NCBI GenBank assembly: GCA_035622315.1
Contig: DASPVP010000036.1
Span: 1-47,876 of the forward strand
Length of the DNA: 47,876 bases
Source of the DNA: JAJPHJ01 sp035622315
GTDB lineage: Bacteria > Vulcanimicrobiota > Vulcanimicrobiia > Eremiobacterales > Eremiobacteraceae
Direction of reading: 5' to 3'
The notes under the pieces are model-generated. The model saw only the letters and a program-made list of their open reading frames with translations, ran no database searches and was not told the DNA's origin. How positions within the stretch are numbered: the first letter of the stretch is position 1; every line of letters begins with the position of its first letter. The translations under genes were made by a program, and so were the position numbers. Of this stretch, positions 1 through 8,310 are shown in pieces.

Positions 1-932
1 AGTGGCTGTTCGAGACGCTGATGTTCCCTGCTCGGGTGCTGCAAGGGATACCGGCGTTGTTGAAGGGCGTTCAAGCGCTTCCACTACCGACGAGCGCTCG
101 CCGGCTCGCGCGCATGATCCCGCGAGGTCAGTCCACCTCGCCGCCTTACGGAAACATCGCGAGAAAAGGTGACGCTAGTGGGCGGGCCTCGCGCCCTCGT
201 GTCGGGTTGTTCTTAGGCTGCGTGATGCGATCGCTCTTCAGCGGGGTGCATCGCGCGACGATGGCGGTCCTCGAGCGTCATGGCTTTGACGTGGTGGTCC
301 CGCAGGGGCAATGGTGCTGCGGCGCATTGAACGTGCACGCAGGCGAACGGACGCAAGCGCGGATTATGGCGACCCGGAACGTCGACGCATTCGGCGGCGC
401 GCAGGTCGACTGCATCGTGGTGAACTCAGCGGGCTGCGGCGCCATGCTCAAGGAGTATCGCGAACTGCTCGGCGATGATGACCGTACCCGCTCGTTTTGC
501 GCCAAGGTGAAAGATGTCAACGAGCTCCTCGGCGAGACGCAAGCGCAAACCGGCTTGGGCTCTCTACCTGGCCGCGTCACGTATCATGACGCCTGTCATC
601 TCGCGCACGGTCAGCGCATCCGCCGGCAGCCGCGCGAGTTGCTCAAGCGCATTCCTGGCCTCGAATACGTCGAGCTGCAAGGCGCGGACGAATGTTGCGG
701 TGCGGCGGGAGTGTATAGCCTGACCCACCCGCACCTCTCCGCGGCCATCCTTGAGAAGAAACTTGACGCGGTCGAAGCGAGCCGAGCCGACGTGGTCGCG
801 ACGGCAAACCCGGGTTGCGCCATGCAGCTCCAGGCGGGGCTGCTCGAGCGCAGGAGCACGACGCGCGTTTGTCACCCCGTCGAGCTGCTCGCTGAGTCCT
901 ACTCAGCGGGACTGAGAACGCGTCCGACCTAG
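1..932 (+). CDS. glcF: Glycolate oxidase iron-sulfur subunit, C-terminal part (5'-truncated)
   Basis: The frame is open through the left edge (first full codon at base 3), so the N-terminus with the two ferredoxin-type clusters lies outside the window. What remains carries two CCG (cysteine-rich) domains typical of GlcF and heterodisulfide-reductase-like subunits. The first has FLGCVMR, then WCCGALNVHAGE and NSAGCGAML (about bases 210-455). The second has YHDACHLAHGQ, then ECCGAAGVYSLTHP and NPGCAMQL (about 580-830). In the family these Cys bind Fe-S clusters that carry electrons from the GlcD/GlcE flavin to the respiratory chain at the membrane. The genes for GlcD and GlcE would be expected just upstream. 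LutA-type lactate oxidase subunits have similar domains, but the spacing and the HDACHL.HGQ motif fit GlcF better. Confidence 0.85.
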   Translation, partial: WLFETLMFPARVLQGIPALLKGVQALPLPTSARRLARMIPRGQSTSPPYGNIARKGDASGRASRPRVGLFLGCVMRSLFSGVHRATMAVLERHGFDVVVPQGQWCCGALNVHAGERTQARIMATRNVDAFGGAQVDCIVVNSAGCGAMLKEYRELLGDDDRTRSFCAKVKDVNELLGETQAQTGLGSLPGRVTYHDACHLAHGQRIRRQPRELLKRIPGLEYVELQGADECCGAAGVYSLTHPHLSAAILEKKLDAVEASRADVVATANPGCAMQLQAGLLERRSTTRVCHPVELLAESYSAGLRTRPT

Positions 933-954
933 GATAGGCCGCTGCATAGCTGGT

Positions 955-970
955 CCGACCTGAAGGTCGG
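955..970. repeat. Intergenic hairpin, family A (CCGACCT stem)
   Basis: Inverted repeat CCGACCT-GA-AGGTCGG, a 7-bp stem, in the spacer after glcF. It is the reverse orientation of the copies near 4895 and 8242, which read CCGACCT-TC-AGGTCGG. There is no T-run, so it is not a classical terminator. Confidence 0.7.
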
Positions 971-1020
971 TAGCTGAGGCGTCGGCCGGACCCGATGGGT
1001 CCGCCGCGCTAGAGAACCTT

Positions 1021-1185
1021 CTTGCAAGACCCGAGGCGTTCGACCCGAATCACGGTTGCCCGGCAACCCTGCGGGTGACGCCGTCCAGCTCCGACCACAA
1101 AGACATGGGGTGGCAGTGCTGGGTCAGCCAGCCTGTCACAACGTCGAAGGGACGGCAGTCACACTTGTTGGGACACTGACAATCT
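1021..1185 (+). other. Possible structured leader ahead of the c-di-GMP gene
   Basis: The spacer 933-1185 has no credible gene. Its second half is rich in short complementary segments, notably GGTTG-CCCGG-CAACC at 1054-1068 followed by CTGCGGGTGACGCC. The CCCGGCAACC string resembles the core of SAM-I/SAM-IV riboswitches, but the rest of those consensus motifs is not visible to me. It does not match the GEMM (c-di-GMP) consensus either. I therefore report structure potential only and assign no class. Confidence 0.2.
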
Positions 1186-3870
1186 ATGGCCTCTTCGCAA
1201 CCTTTTTCAGGGGGCTCACGGCCGCTCGGTGAGGGGACGGATCCGCAAACTTCCGCGGTCGTTTCCGCGTCGCAGCATGTCCCTTCAAACGTGCAAGCCG
1301 GCTATTATGGCCGGTTGCTCGCGCTCTCGTCAGGCTCGGAAGACCACTTCTTCGCAAACCTCCATGCGGTGCTGCGCGATTTTCTCGACGCCCCGATCTT
1401 GGTCGCCGCGACTGCCGACCTGACGAGCACGGACGGTTATCGCCTCCAATACCAGCGCAACGTCGACGAACGCGACGCATTGCCGATCATCGACCGCAAA
1501 TTTGTCACGCAAGCGCTGCGCAGCGGCCGCACGATGTTGTTCGGCCGCCTTCCGAAGCTGCCGACGGGGGGTTATCTCCAATCGACCGGCGACGGCGCCG
1601 GGTCGATCCTCGTCGCGCCCATGCGTCACGACGGCAAGATCCTCGGCTACATCGGCGTGCGCACGCGCCGCGAGGGTATGTACGGCGATCGCGAGCTCGA
1701 ATTCGTCTCCGCGGCCGCTGACCTCGCCGCGGTCACGGTGCGCAGCAAACTCGTCGGCGAGGAGGCTCGCGCGCGGAGCACCGAGCTCCGACTGATGCTC
1801 GAGGCCGCGCGAGCTCTCTCGGCAGAACGCGACCTGCGCCGTCTGTTCTCGCGCCTGCACCGCCTCGTCGGCAACGTCATGGACGCGGGCACCTTCTACG
1901 TCGCCTTAGGCTCGTGGGAGCAAGGCGAGATGACGCTCCCATATTGCGTGGACCACTACAAACTCGTCGAGGGCGGCGTGTCAATCCCGCTCGAGGGCTC
2001 GCTCTCCGGCCACGTCTTCCGCGAGGGCGCGGCCATCATCGTGCGCACCGCAGAGGATTGGCGCCGCTATCCGTGGATCGAGCGTGGTGACGGCTCGGAC
2101 TCTCCGGTGTCGGCGCTCGCGGTGCCCATGCGGATCGGCGCCCGCACGATCGGAGTCATCTGCGCGCAAAGCTCGCGGGCCCATGCCTACAGCGAGCGCG
2201 ACCGCGACGTGATGGTCGCCATCGCCGAGCAAGCGGGCATCGCCGTCGAGAATTCGCAGCACCTGAGCCGCGCCGATCAGCGCGCGCGAGAGCTGCAGCT
2301 GCTGGCCGAGGTGTCGCGCGCGCTCTCCTCTCAGCTATCGATCCGTGCTTTGTGCCAGACGGTGTGCAACGAAGTCCGGCGCGTCATGGACGCCAAAGTG
2401 TTCTTCGTGGCCCTCGCCGCGGAAAGCGGCACGGCCATGCAGCTTGAGTTCGCCATTGAAGGCGACGACGTGCTCGAGACCGAGCCCGTGCCGCTCGAGA
2501 ACTCGTTCGCCAAGCGGGTCTTAGAGACGCGCCAGCCGATCGTGATGCAGACGGGCGAGGAGATCAATCGCCAGCCGCACCGCACGATCCATAGCAACGA
2601 GCGTGGAGCGGTACGCTCGCTCGCCATGGCGCCGCTCCGTTTGGGCGACCGCTGCATCGGCGTGATGTCCGCCCAGTCTTATAACGAGCGCGCCTTCGAC
2701 GATTCGAGCGTCCGCCTGCTCACCGCCATCGGCGAGCAGCTCGCCCTCGCCGTGCAGAACGCGCAGCTGTTCGGCGACGCCAAGAGTCGCGCCGACCGCG
2801 ACCCGCTGACGAACCTCTTCCACCACCGCTATCTCAAGACGCGGCTCGAAGAAGAGATCTCGCGCTCGCGTTTCACGAACCAGCCGCTCGTCGTCCTGAT
2901 GATGGATATCGACAACTTCAAGCTCGTCAACGACACGTACGGGCACCCGGTCGGCGACGATGCCTTGCGCATGCTCACCGCCGTGCTGCTCGCCACTTGC
3001 CGCGGTTCCGACATCATCGGTCGGTATGGCGGCGACGAGTTCATGATCATCCTCCCGGACACGGACGTCGAGGCGGGCATGCGCATCGCCGAGCGTATCG
3101 AGGCCGAGGTGGCCGGACGCGAGCTGCACCTGAACGCCGGTTCGTCCATCCCGCTGCGCTGCTCGATCGGTCTCGCTTCCGTGCCGCAAGATGGCCGGAC
3201 GCCGTCCGACATCATCGCGAAGGCCGACGCGGCGCTGTATCAGAGCAAGCGCCAAGGCCGGCCGATGGGCCGCCTGCAGCGCGTGGGCACGACGCAGCTG
3301 CGCCTGGAAGGCAATTTCGAACCGGTCTCCGAGCTCTTGGCCGCGCTTTTGGCCCGCGATCCTGCGACGCGCAGCCACCTCGAGCACGTCAACCGGTTGG
3401 GCAAGGAATTCTCCGAAGTCGTCGGGCTGTCGAAAGCCGACACCCAATCGCTCCTGCTCGCAAGCGTGCTGCACGACATCGGCAAGATCGCGATCCCGGA
3501 TCAGGTCTTGCGCAAACCCGGCCGGCTGACGCGCGACGAGTACGACCTCATCCGCCGCCATCCGCAGATCGGCGCGATGCTCATCGAGCACGTGCCTGGT
3601 TTCGCCGACGCCGCAAACGCGGTGCTGCACCATCACGAGCGCTTCGATGGGCGGGGTTATCCTTTCAAACTCTCTGGCGAGAGCATCCCGCTCTTGGCGC
3701 GCATCGTGACGCTCATCGACGCGTTCTCCGCGATGGTGATGGATCGCCCATACCACAAAGGTATGAGCGAATCCGAGTCGCTGCGCGAGTTGCGCAAAGG
3801 TGCGGGCACCCAATTCGACCCATCGCTCGTCGAGCTGTTCGCGGCGATGGTCGCACCGAAGGCCGACTAG
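1186..3870 (+). CDS. GAF-GAF-GAF-GGDEF-HD-GYP cyclic-di-GMP synthase/phosphodiesterase
   Basis: An 894-residue, apparently soluble signalling protein without a signal peptide or membrane segments. Three GAF-like sensory modules (about residues 36-185, 205-355 and 370-525) precede a diguanylate cyclase domain (about 533-695) and an HD-GYP phosphodiesterase domain (about 705-890). The cyclase motif GGDEF is intact at 615-619. An inhibitory I-site RGSD lies at 606-609, five residues before it, which implies product feedback. The phosphodiesterase has HDIGK with the HD pair at 763-764 and HHHERFDGRGYP at 815-826, so both active sites look functional. In the known families GGDEF makes c-di-GMP from 2 GTP and HD-GYP hydrolyses it to GMP. 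The ligand of the GAF modules is unknown. The ATG at 1186 has only a weak ribosome-binding site. Confidence 0.93.
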   Translation: MASSQPFSGGSRPLGEGTDPQTSAVVSASQHVPSNVQAGYYGRLLALSSGSEDHFFANLHAVLRDFLDAPILVAATADLTSTDGYRLQYQRNVDERDALPIIDRKFVTQALRSGRTMLFGRLPKLPTGGYLQSTGDGAGSILVAPMRHDGKILGYIGVRTRREGMYGDRELEFVSAAADLAAVTVRSKLVGEEARARSTELRLMLEAARALSAERDLRRLFSRLHRLVGNVMDAGTFYVALGSWEQGEMTLPYCVDHYKLVEGGVSIPLEGSLSGHVFREGAAIIVRTAEDWRRYPWIERGDGSDSPVSALAVPMRIGARTIGVICAQSSRAHAYSERDRDVMVAIAEQAGIAVENSQHLSRADQRARELQLLAEVSRALSSQLSIRALCQTVCNEVRRVMDAKVFFVALAAESGTAMQLEFAIEGDDVLETEPVPLENSFAKRVLETRQPIVMQTGEEINRQPHRTIHSNERGAVRSLAMAPLRLGDRCIGVMSAQSYNERAFDDSSVRLLTAIGEQLALAVQNAQLFGDAKSRADRDPLTNLFHHRYLKTRLEEEISRSRFTNQPLVVLMMDIDNFKLVNDTYGHPVGDDALRMLTAVLLATCRGSDIIGRYGGDEFMIILPDTDVEAGMRIAERIEAEVAGRELHLNAGSSIPLRCSIGLASVPQDGRTPSDIIAKADAALYQSKRQGRPMGRLQRVGTTQLRLEGNFEPVSELLAALLARDPATRSHLEHVNRLGKEFSEVVGLSKADTQSLLLASVLHDIGKIAIPDQVLRKPGRLTRDEYDLIRRHPQIGAMLIEHVPGFADAANAVLHHHERFDGRGYPFKLSGESIPLLARIVTLIDAFSAMVMDRPYHKGMSESESLRELRKGAGTQFDPSLVELFAAMVAPKAD

Positions 3871-3902
3871 GTAGAGCACCACCCCGTCCGGAAGCCCTGC
3901 GC

Positions 3903-4535
3903 GTGGACGCACATTTCGCGGTCACTGCATTTGCGACGGCTTTCACCATCCTCGATCCGGTGGGGATGGTGCCGGCCACGCTCGCGCTGACGAGCCACGC
4001 GACTCCCGAGCAGCGGCGGCACATCACCAACCGCGCGGTCCTCGTAGCTGCCGCGATCATCGTCTTCATGGCGGTGCTGGGCCGCTACTTGTTGCTCTAT
4101 CTCGGCATCACGCTGCCGGCGTTTGCCATCGCGGGCGGCATCTTGTTGCTGCTCATCGCGATCGACATGCTCTTCGGACGGCCATCGCGCGCGAAGAGCG
4201 ACCCGGAGGACAAACGCGACGTCGTCGATGTCGACAGCATCGCCGTCTTCCCGCTCGCGATTCCCTTCATCGCGGGTCCGGGCACGATCGCGACGGTCTT
4301 GCTGCTCGTCAGCCTCGCGGGCTCCAGCCGCGAGCGCTTGATCATCCTCTATCTCGCCTATGCGGTCGGCTTGCTCGCGACCTGGCTGTGCATGCGCGCT
4401 GCCGACATCGTCATGCGGGTGCTCGGCAAGACCGGCGTCGGCGTCTTGACGAGGCTGCTCGGCATCATCATGGCCGCGCTCGCCGTGCAGTTCATCCTCA
4501 ACGGATTGCACCAGGCGGGCTTCGGCCGGACGTAG
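3903..4535 (+). CDS. MarC family integral membrane protein
   Basis: A 210-residue protein with about six hydrophobic segments, the usual size and topology of MarC/UPF0056 proteins. Family-like segments are the N-terminal FTILDPVGMVPATLAL and the central FPLAIPFIAGPGTIATVLLL, with repeated Pro/Gly inside the membrane stretches. An acidic, basic cytoplasmic loop (about residues 97-115) separates the two halves. The frame is open far upstream inside the previous gene, but homology begins at the GTG at 3903 (VDAHFAVTAFATAF), 33 bases after the previous stop. MarC proteins were once linked to multiple antibiotic resistance, a role later withdrawn, so their function is unknown. The gene probably shares a transcript with the dehydratase that follows after 14 bases. 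Confidence 0.85.
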   Translation: MDAHFAVTAFATAFTILDPVGMVPATLALTSHATPEQRRHITNRAVLVAAAIIVFMAVLGRYLLLYLGITLPAFAIAGGILLLLIAIDMLFGRPSRAKSDPEDKRDVVDVDSIAVFPLAIPFIAGPGTIATVLLLVSLAGSSRERLIILYLAYAVGLLATWLCMRAADIVMRVLGKTGVGVLTRLLGIIMAALAVQFILNGLHQAGFGRT

Positions 4536-4549
4536 GAAAGGTGGGCTCG

Positions 4550-4876
4550 ATGGGACTGGCCCAGAAGAGCTGCGTCGCCTGTCATGGCGGCGTGCCACCG
4601 CTGCCCAAGGTCGAAGCGGCCGCGCTCCTCGCGCAACTCGTGGGCTGGGAGATCGTGAACGATCATCATCTGGTCAAATCGTATCGCTTCAAAAACTTCA
4701 GCGAAGCGCTCGCGTTCGTCGATCGTGTCGGCGCCATCGCGGACGAGCAGAACCATCATCCCGATATCTATCTAGCTTGGGGAAAAGTCCGCATCGAGAT
4801 TTCGACGCATAAGATCGACGGACTGACGGAGAGCGATTTCATCTTCGCGGCCAAAGTCGACGCTTTGACCGCATAA
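4550..4876 (+). CDS. 4a-hydroxytetrahydrobiopterin (pterin-4a-carbinolamine) dehydratase
   Basis: A 108-residue protein of normal PCD/DCoH length. It carries the family signature: the NHHPDIYLAW segment with the catalytic His pair, then VRIEISTHKIDGLTESD near the C-terminus. The N-terminal SCVACHGGVPPL with a CxxC is common in bacterial members. The enzyme dehydrates 4a-hydroxytetrahydropterin during recycling of the cofactor for aromatic amino acid hydroxylases. No phenylalanine hydroxylase lies in the window, so its partner may be elsewhere or it may serve another pterin. AGGAAAGG lies just upstream of the ATG at 4550. The gene follows marC by 14 bases. Confidence 0.9.
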   Translation: MGLAQKSCVACHGGVPPLPKVEAAALLAQLVGWEIVNDHHLVKSYRFKNFSEALAFVDRVGAIADEQNHHPDIYLAWGKVRIEISTHKIDGLTESDFIFAAKVDALTA

Positions 4877-4890
4877 CGGGCTGAAAAATG

Positions 4891-4916
4891 TAGCGGCCGA
4901 CCTTCAGGTCGGCCGG
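4891..4916. repeat. Intergenic hairpin, family A (GGCCGACCT stem)
   Basis: TAGC followed by GGCCGACCT-TC-AGGTCGGCC, a perfect 9-bp stem with a 2-nt loop. It lies in the 50-bp gap between the convergent ends of the dehydratase gene and the secreted-protein gene. It shares its core with the copies at 955-970 and 8236-8297. With no T-run on either side, it is better seen as a dispersed repeat than as a terminator. Confidence 0.75.
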
Positions 4917-4926
4917 CCTATGCTCG

Positions 4927-5562
4927 TTACGAGTTGGGGATGAACGGCGCGTACATGTGATAGATCGTGCCGGTCGGTTCCGGAGTGGGTTGGACGGTCG
5001 TATCCGTGCCTTGAGGCGCGGCCGTCGACTGAGCTTTCGGCATGGTGACCGGAACGCCGCCAGCGGGCTCGACCGTTTCGCCGACGCCGCAAATGCTGAG
5101 CAACGACATCCGCGCCACGCTGCTCGGGGGATGGTTTTGCGGACGCATGTAGGTGATCACGTATCCGTCTTGACCCCAGAGCGCCATCATCTGCTCTGCG
5201 ATGCTCGTGTGGCCGTGAGCGGATGACGTCCAGATGACGTAGCGCCCCGTATGTCGACCGCAGATCAGGTAGTTCTTGTTCGTCCACACATATAACGTGG
5301 GGTACTGCGTCTTCTCTTTCTTCACCATGGCGTTGACGAACGCGTTGAGGTCGCCGTTGTAACTCGTGGGATGCAGATAGAGATATTCTTTACCGCTCGA
5401 ATCCACCCACTTCATGTTCGTGCCGCTCGCGAGTTTCGTCCAGCCGAGCGGCGGCGAAAAGGCATAGTCCCCGGAGGCGAGCACGCAGACCGCAACACCC
5501 GCGAGCGCGGCGCTCAACGCGGCAACACAGAGCGATCGAAGCAATCGTCCAGTCATGGTCAT
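4927..5562 (-). CDS. Secreted protein of unknown function with Pro/Thr-rich tail
   Basis: I do not recognise a family. The 211-residue product starts MTMTGRLLRSLCVAAL and continues through a hydrophobic stretch to VCVLASGDYAF, a typical signal peptide. The mature part is Tyr/Trp/Ser rich with two Cys (LICGRHTG and LSICGVGE) that could form a disulfide. The tail (about residues 165-200) is Pro/Thr/Ala rich and unstructured-looking. The start at 5562 is chosen because GAGGTG lies about 10 bases upstream; an in-frame ATG at 5586 would add eight charged residues and overlap the transporter gene by 11 bases. It is the last gene of a minus-strand run with the two transporters. Export is inferred from the signal sequence only. 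Confidence 0.7.
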   Translation of the reverse strand: MTMTGRLLRSLCVAALSAALAGVAVCVLASGDYAFSPPLGWTKLASGTNMKWVDSSGKEYLYLHPTSYNGDLNAFVNAMVKKEKTQYPTLYVWTNKNYLICGRHTGRYVIWTSSAHGHTSIAEQMMALWGQDGYVITYMRPQNHPPSSVARMSLLSICGVGETVEPAGGVPVTMPKAQSTAAPQGTDTTVQPTPEPTGTIYHMYAPFIPNS

Positions 5563-5575
5563 CCGTTTTCGCACC

Positions 5576-6946
5576 TCACGGGGCAAGCACCTCGATTTGG
5601 CGGCGACCGGTCAAAGGACCCGCGAGCGCCACGATCGTGGCGGCCATCACCATCGCGAGGCCGATCGTGAAAAACGCCGTCTCGGTGCCTGCCCGCCGCA
5701 AGATAAACGCGTAGAGGAACCCGACGAAGATCGAGCTGAGCCGGCTCCAGCTATAGACGAACCCCACGGCGGTCGCGCGGATCCGCGTCGGATACAACTC
5801 GCTCTGGTAGGCATGGAAGGCGCACGAGAACCAGGTGTTCGCGAGCGTGATCAGCGTTCCAAACGTCAGGATCGCGAGCGGCGTTCGCGCGATGCCCAAC
5901 AGCAGACCGAATGCGCCGCTGAGCAATGCCAAAATCACGATCTGCCACTTCCGCTCGAATCTGTCTGCGTAGTAGACGGCCAGCACGGGGCCGAGCGGAG
6001 TGCAGAGCGCGATAATCGACGTGTATTCGAGCGAGCGGACGAAAGCGATGCCGCCTTGATACAGCAAAAGCGGTATCCATGAGGCAAATCCATAGAACCC
6101 GATCGTCTGCACGATGTTGAACAAAACTAGCATGATCGTGCGCGAACGGTAGGCGCGGCTCCACGTGCCGTCACCCGCCGGCGCTGGTTCGGGCTGGTAA
6201 ACCACCGATGTGGCGACGCCGGAGGTTCCCGTTTGCCGCTCGATGTCGGCAAGCGCTGCTTGCGCCTCTTCAAGGCGGCCGCGCGCTGCGAGCCATCGCG
6301 GCGACTCCACCAGCCGACGTGCCGCCGGCCAGACAGATGCCGCACCCACCGCTCCGATGAGTGCGACGACGCGCCAGCCTGGGAAGCCGGCGATGGTCCT
6401 CGGCACGAGGAGGTAAGACAGCACCGCGACTGCCGGCACCGCGGTATAGGTGATGGCTTGCGAGAGAGCGATGAGCCGCCCGCGCGCTTCCTTCGGCGCG
6501 ATCTCCGAGATGTACGCATCGATCGTGATGATCTGCACGCCGATGCCGACGCCAGCGAGCAGCCGGAACACGTCGATGCCGGCGGCGGTCGGGGCGCATG
6601 CCATCAGCGCCGTCATGACGGAATAGAACAAGAGCGAAATCCGAAATGTCGTGGTGCGGCCGAACCGGTCCGAAATGCTGCCGAATAGCAGCGTGCCCGC
6701 GAACATGCCGGCGAAGCCGGCGGCGATAAAGCCCGCGATGCTCGCGAGATCGCTGCCCGTCGCGCTGAACAATCCATGTTGGATGAGCCCGAGCGAGATG
6801 TATGCGCTCATGAAGAGGTCGTAGAACTCGAACCAGCCTCCCGCGGAGACCCGGATGACGAGCCGGCGCAGCCCCGCACCGAGGGGCAGCATTTCGAGGC
6901 GTTGCGCGATGCCCAAGACCCCGGCCGCGCGATCAGCGGGTGTCAC
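5576..6946 (-). CDS. MFS transporter, sugar-porter/SV2-like type
   Basis: A 456-residue protein with about 12 hydrophobic segments. The loop between helices 2 and 3 has the MFS motif A-like GSISDRFGRTTTF, and the end of the N-terminal half has VESPRWLAARGR, close to the PESPRWL signature of the sugar porter branch. A central cytoplasmic loop (about residues 225-260) separates the halves. This branch moves sugars, aromatic acids or nicotinate-like molecules in symport with protons; the substrate cannot be read from sequence. Its start overlaps the end of the upstream MFS gene by 14 bases, which suggests translational coupling and one transcript. Confidence 0.88.
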   Translation of the reverse strand: MTPADRAAGVLGIAQRLEMLPLGAGLRRLVIRVSAGGWFEFYDLFMSAYISLGLIQHGLFSATGSDLASIAGFIAAGFAGMFAGTLLFGSISDRFGRTTTFRISLLFYSVMTALMACAPTAAGIDVFRLLAGVGIGVQIITIDAYISEIAPKEARGRLIALSQAITYTAVPAVAVLSYLLVPRTIAGFPGWRVVALIGAVGAASVWPAARRLVESPRWLAARGRLEEAQAALADIERQTGTSGVATSVVYQPEPAPAGDGTWSRAYRSRTIMLVLFNIVQTIGFYGFASWIPLLLYQGGIAFVRSLEYTSIIALCTPLGPVLAVYYADRFERKWQIVILALLSGAFGLLLGIARTPLAILTFGTLITLANTWFSCAFHAYQSELYPTRIRATAVGFVYSWSRLSSIFVGFLYAFILRRAGTETAFFTIGLAMVMAATIVALAGPLTGRRQIEVLAP

Positions 6947-8165
6947 GTCGCACCGCCGGTATTGCGATCGCGCCGAGCGCGAGGACGAGATAGCCTATGG
7001 TCGCGACGACCAGGGGAAGTCTCGGACCATACAGCTGGGCAAGGTAGCCGCCGATGACGGACCCTGGAACGATGCCGATGAGCACGATTAATCTGACCGC
7101 TCCGAACACGCGGCCCACGTTGGCTTGTGGAATGATGCGCATGCGCCACGAGACGATCTGCGCCGTCTCGAAGCCTGCCCCTAAGTTGGCGAACGCCCAG
7201 AACAACGTGACGAGCCACATCCCGTGCAAGAGCACGACGGGCACGAAGAGCAGCGCGTCGAGCGCATACGCGATGCACAGCGACGCTCCGAACGGCCAAC
7301 GTCCTGCAAAGGCGCCTGCGAGAAGCGAGCCGAGCATCGTGCCGATAGCGCCGATCCCGAGCGTGAGCCCGACCTGTGCATCGTTCGCGCCGAGCACCAC
7401 TTTATAGAAGGGGATGTAGATCGCGAACGCCATCATCGCGAAGAGGTTCAGACCCAGCGAGAGGAGCGTGATGCCCCGCATCGCGGCGTCAGCCCACAAG
7501 AAGGCGAACCCGATCCGGATATCGTCGAGCAGTTGTCGCGCGCTCGGGAGCTTTCCGGGCGTCTGCGGGCCGAGCGTCTGGATGCCTGTGATCGACCCGT
7601 ACGAGAGCAGATACATGAGCGCGTTCACCACGAACGCAGGCAGCGCTCCCCCCAATGAGAAGAGCGCACCCCCGATAGGAGGGGCGACGAGATTCGCGGC
7701 TTGTTCGGCTGCGATCAGCACCGACACCGCCTGCGTCGCCTTCTCCTTGCCGAGCACGAACGGGATCGACGATGCTTCGCCGCCGAGGAACACCGCCGCG
7801 CAGATAGAGATGATGACGATCGAGGCGTACACGATGCCGAGCGTGAGGAATCCGCGGATGATGCCGGCGATGAGGACGACCACGACCACGAGCCTGATGA
7901 AGGTGCAGGCGAGCATGAGGCGGCGACGGTCCAGACGATCGGCGAGCGAACCGCCGACCAAGCCCGCGAGCGCGAAGGGCAGGAATTGCAGCGCGTAGGT
8001 GACCCCCAGGGTCAGCGCCGACCCGGTCAGGTGAAAGACGAGCAGCGGCAGGGCGATCGTGCGTAAGCCGTCGCCGATAAAACTCGCGGCCTGACCTGCG
8101 AAATACAAACGGAACGACCGGTTCGCAAAGATGCTCGCCGGACGTCCGACGTCGAGAGCGTCCAA
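6933..8165 (-). CDS. MFS transporter, MFS_3/EntS-like efflux type
   Basis: A 410-residue, 12-helix MFS protein. It begins with SIFANRSFRLYFAGQAASFIGDG, a pattern common to the MFS_3 group (EntS, macrolide efflux homologues), and has motif A as GGSLADRLDRRRLM. These proteins usually export small molecules. It is the first gene of a three-gene minus-strand run. Two dissimilar MFS transporters in one run could act on the same compound in opposite directions, but that is only a guess. No biosynthetic cluster adjoins it. Confidence 0.87.
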   Translation of the reverse strand: MDALDVGRPASIFANRSFRLYFAGQAASFIGDGLRTIALPLLVFHLTGSALTLGVTYALQFLPFALAGLVGGSLADRLDRRRLMLACTFIRLVVVVVLIAGIIRGFLTLGIVYASIVIISICAAVFLGGEASSIPFVLGKEKATQAVSVLIAAEQAANLVAPPIGGALFSLGGALPAFVVNALMYLLSYGSITGIQTLGPQTPGKLPSARQLLDDIRIGFAFLWADAAMRGITLLSLGLNLFAMMAFAIYIPFYKVVLGANDAQVGLTLGIGAIGTMLGSLLAGAFAGRWPFGASLCIAYALDALLFVPVVLLHGMWLVTLFWAFANLGAGFETAQIVSWRMRIIPQANVGRVFGAVRLIVLIGIVPGSVIGGYLAQLYGPRLPLVVATIGYLVLALGAIAIPAVRRDTR

Positions 8166-8235
8166 AACGTAAGGATTTTGGCGACACGCCTATCGCATGC
8201 CTTCGCAAACGCGAATTGTAGCGCCCCGGAAAAAC

Positions 8236-8297
8236 GTAGCGGCCGACCTTCAGGTCGGCTCACGTACGAAAAGCGCACCTAAAAGCTGCGCCGCTAC
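8236..8297. repeat. 62-bp cloverleaf-like inverted-repeat element (family A hairpin inside)
   Basis: Terminal inverted repeats GTAGCGGC (8236-8243) and GCCGCTAC (8290-8297) enclose two further stems. The first is the family A hairpin GCCGACCT-TC-AGGTCGGC (8242-8259), sharing two bases with the left terminal repeat. The second is GCGCA/TGCGC around a CCTAAAAGC loop (about 8275-8291). It lies between the MFS run and the upstream small secreted-protein gene. It looks like a MITE or REP-type element; no transposase is present in the window. Confidence 0.65.
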
Positions 8298-8310
8298 ATG
8301 CCGGCGCTAG

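Noticed and set aside
1021..1185. A c-di-GMP (GEMM) riboswitch before the c-di-GMP gene
   Set aside because: The attractive context is not backed by sequence: the conserved GEMM core and its tetraloop receptor are not recognisable.
2997..3902. Upstream extension of the MarC frame inside the GGDEF-HD-GYP gene
   Set aside because: The extension is an out-of-frame reading of a conserved domain; MarC homology begins at the GTG at 3903.
2521..3912. 463-codon open frame on the minus strand opposite the GGDEF-HD-GYP gene
   Set aside because: It is the mirror of strong GC-rich codon bias. The plus-strand protein has complete domain motifs through the same stretch and the minus-strand product is His/Arg/Asp-rich with no recognisable family.
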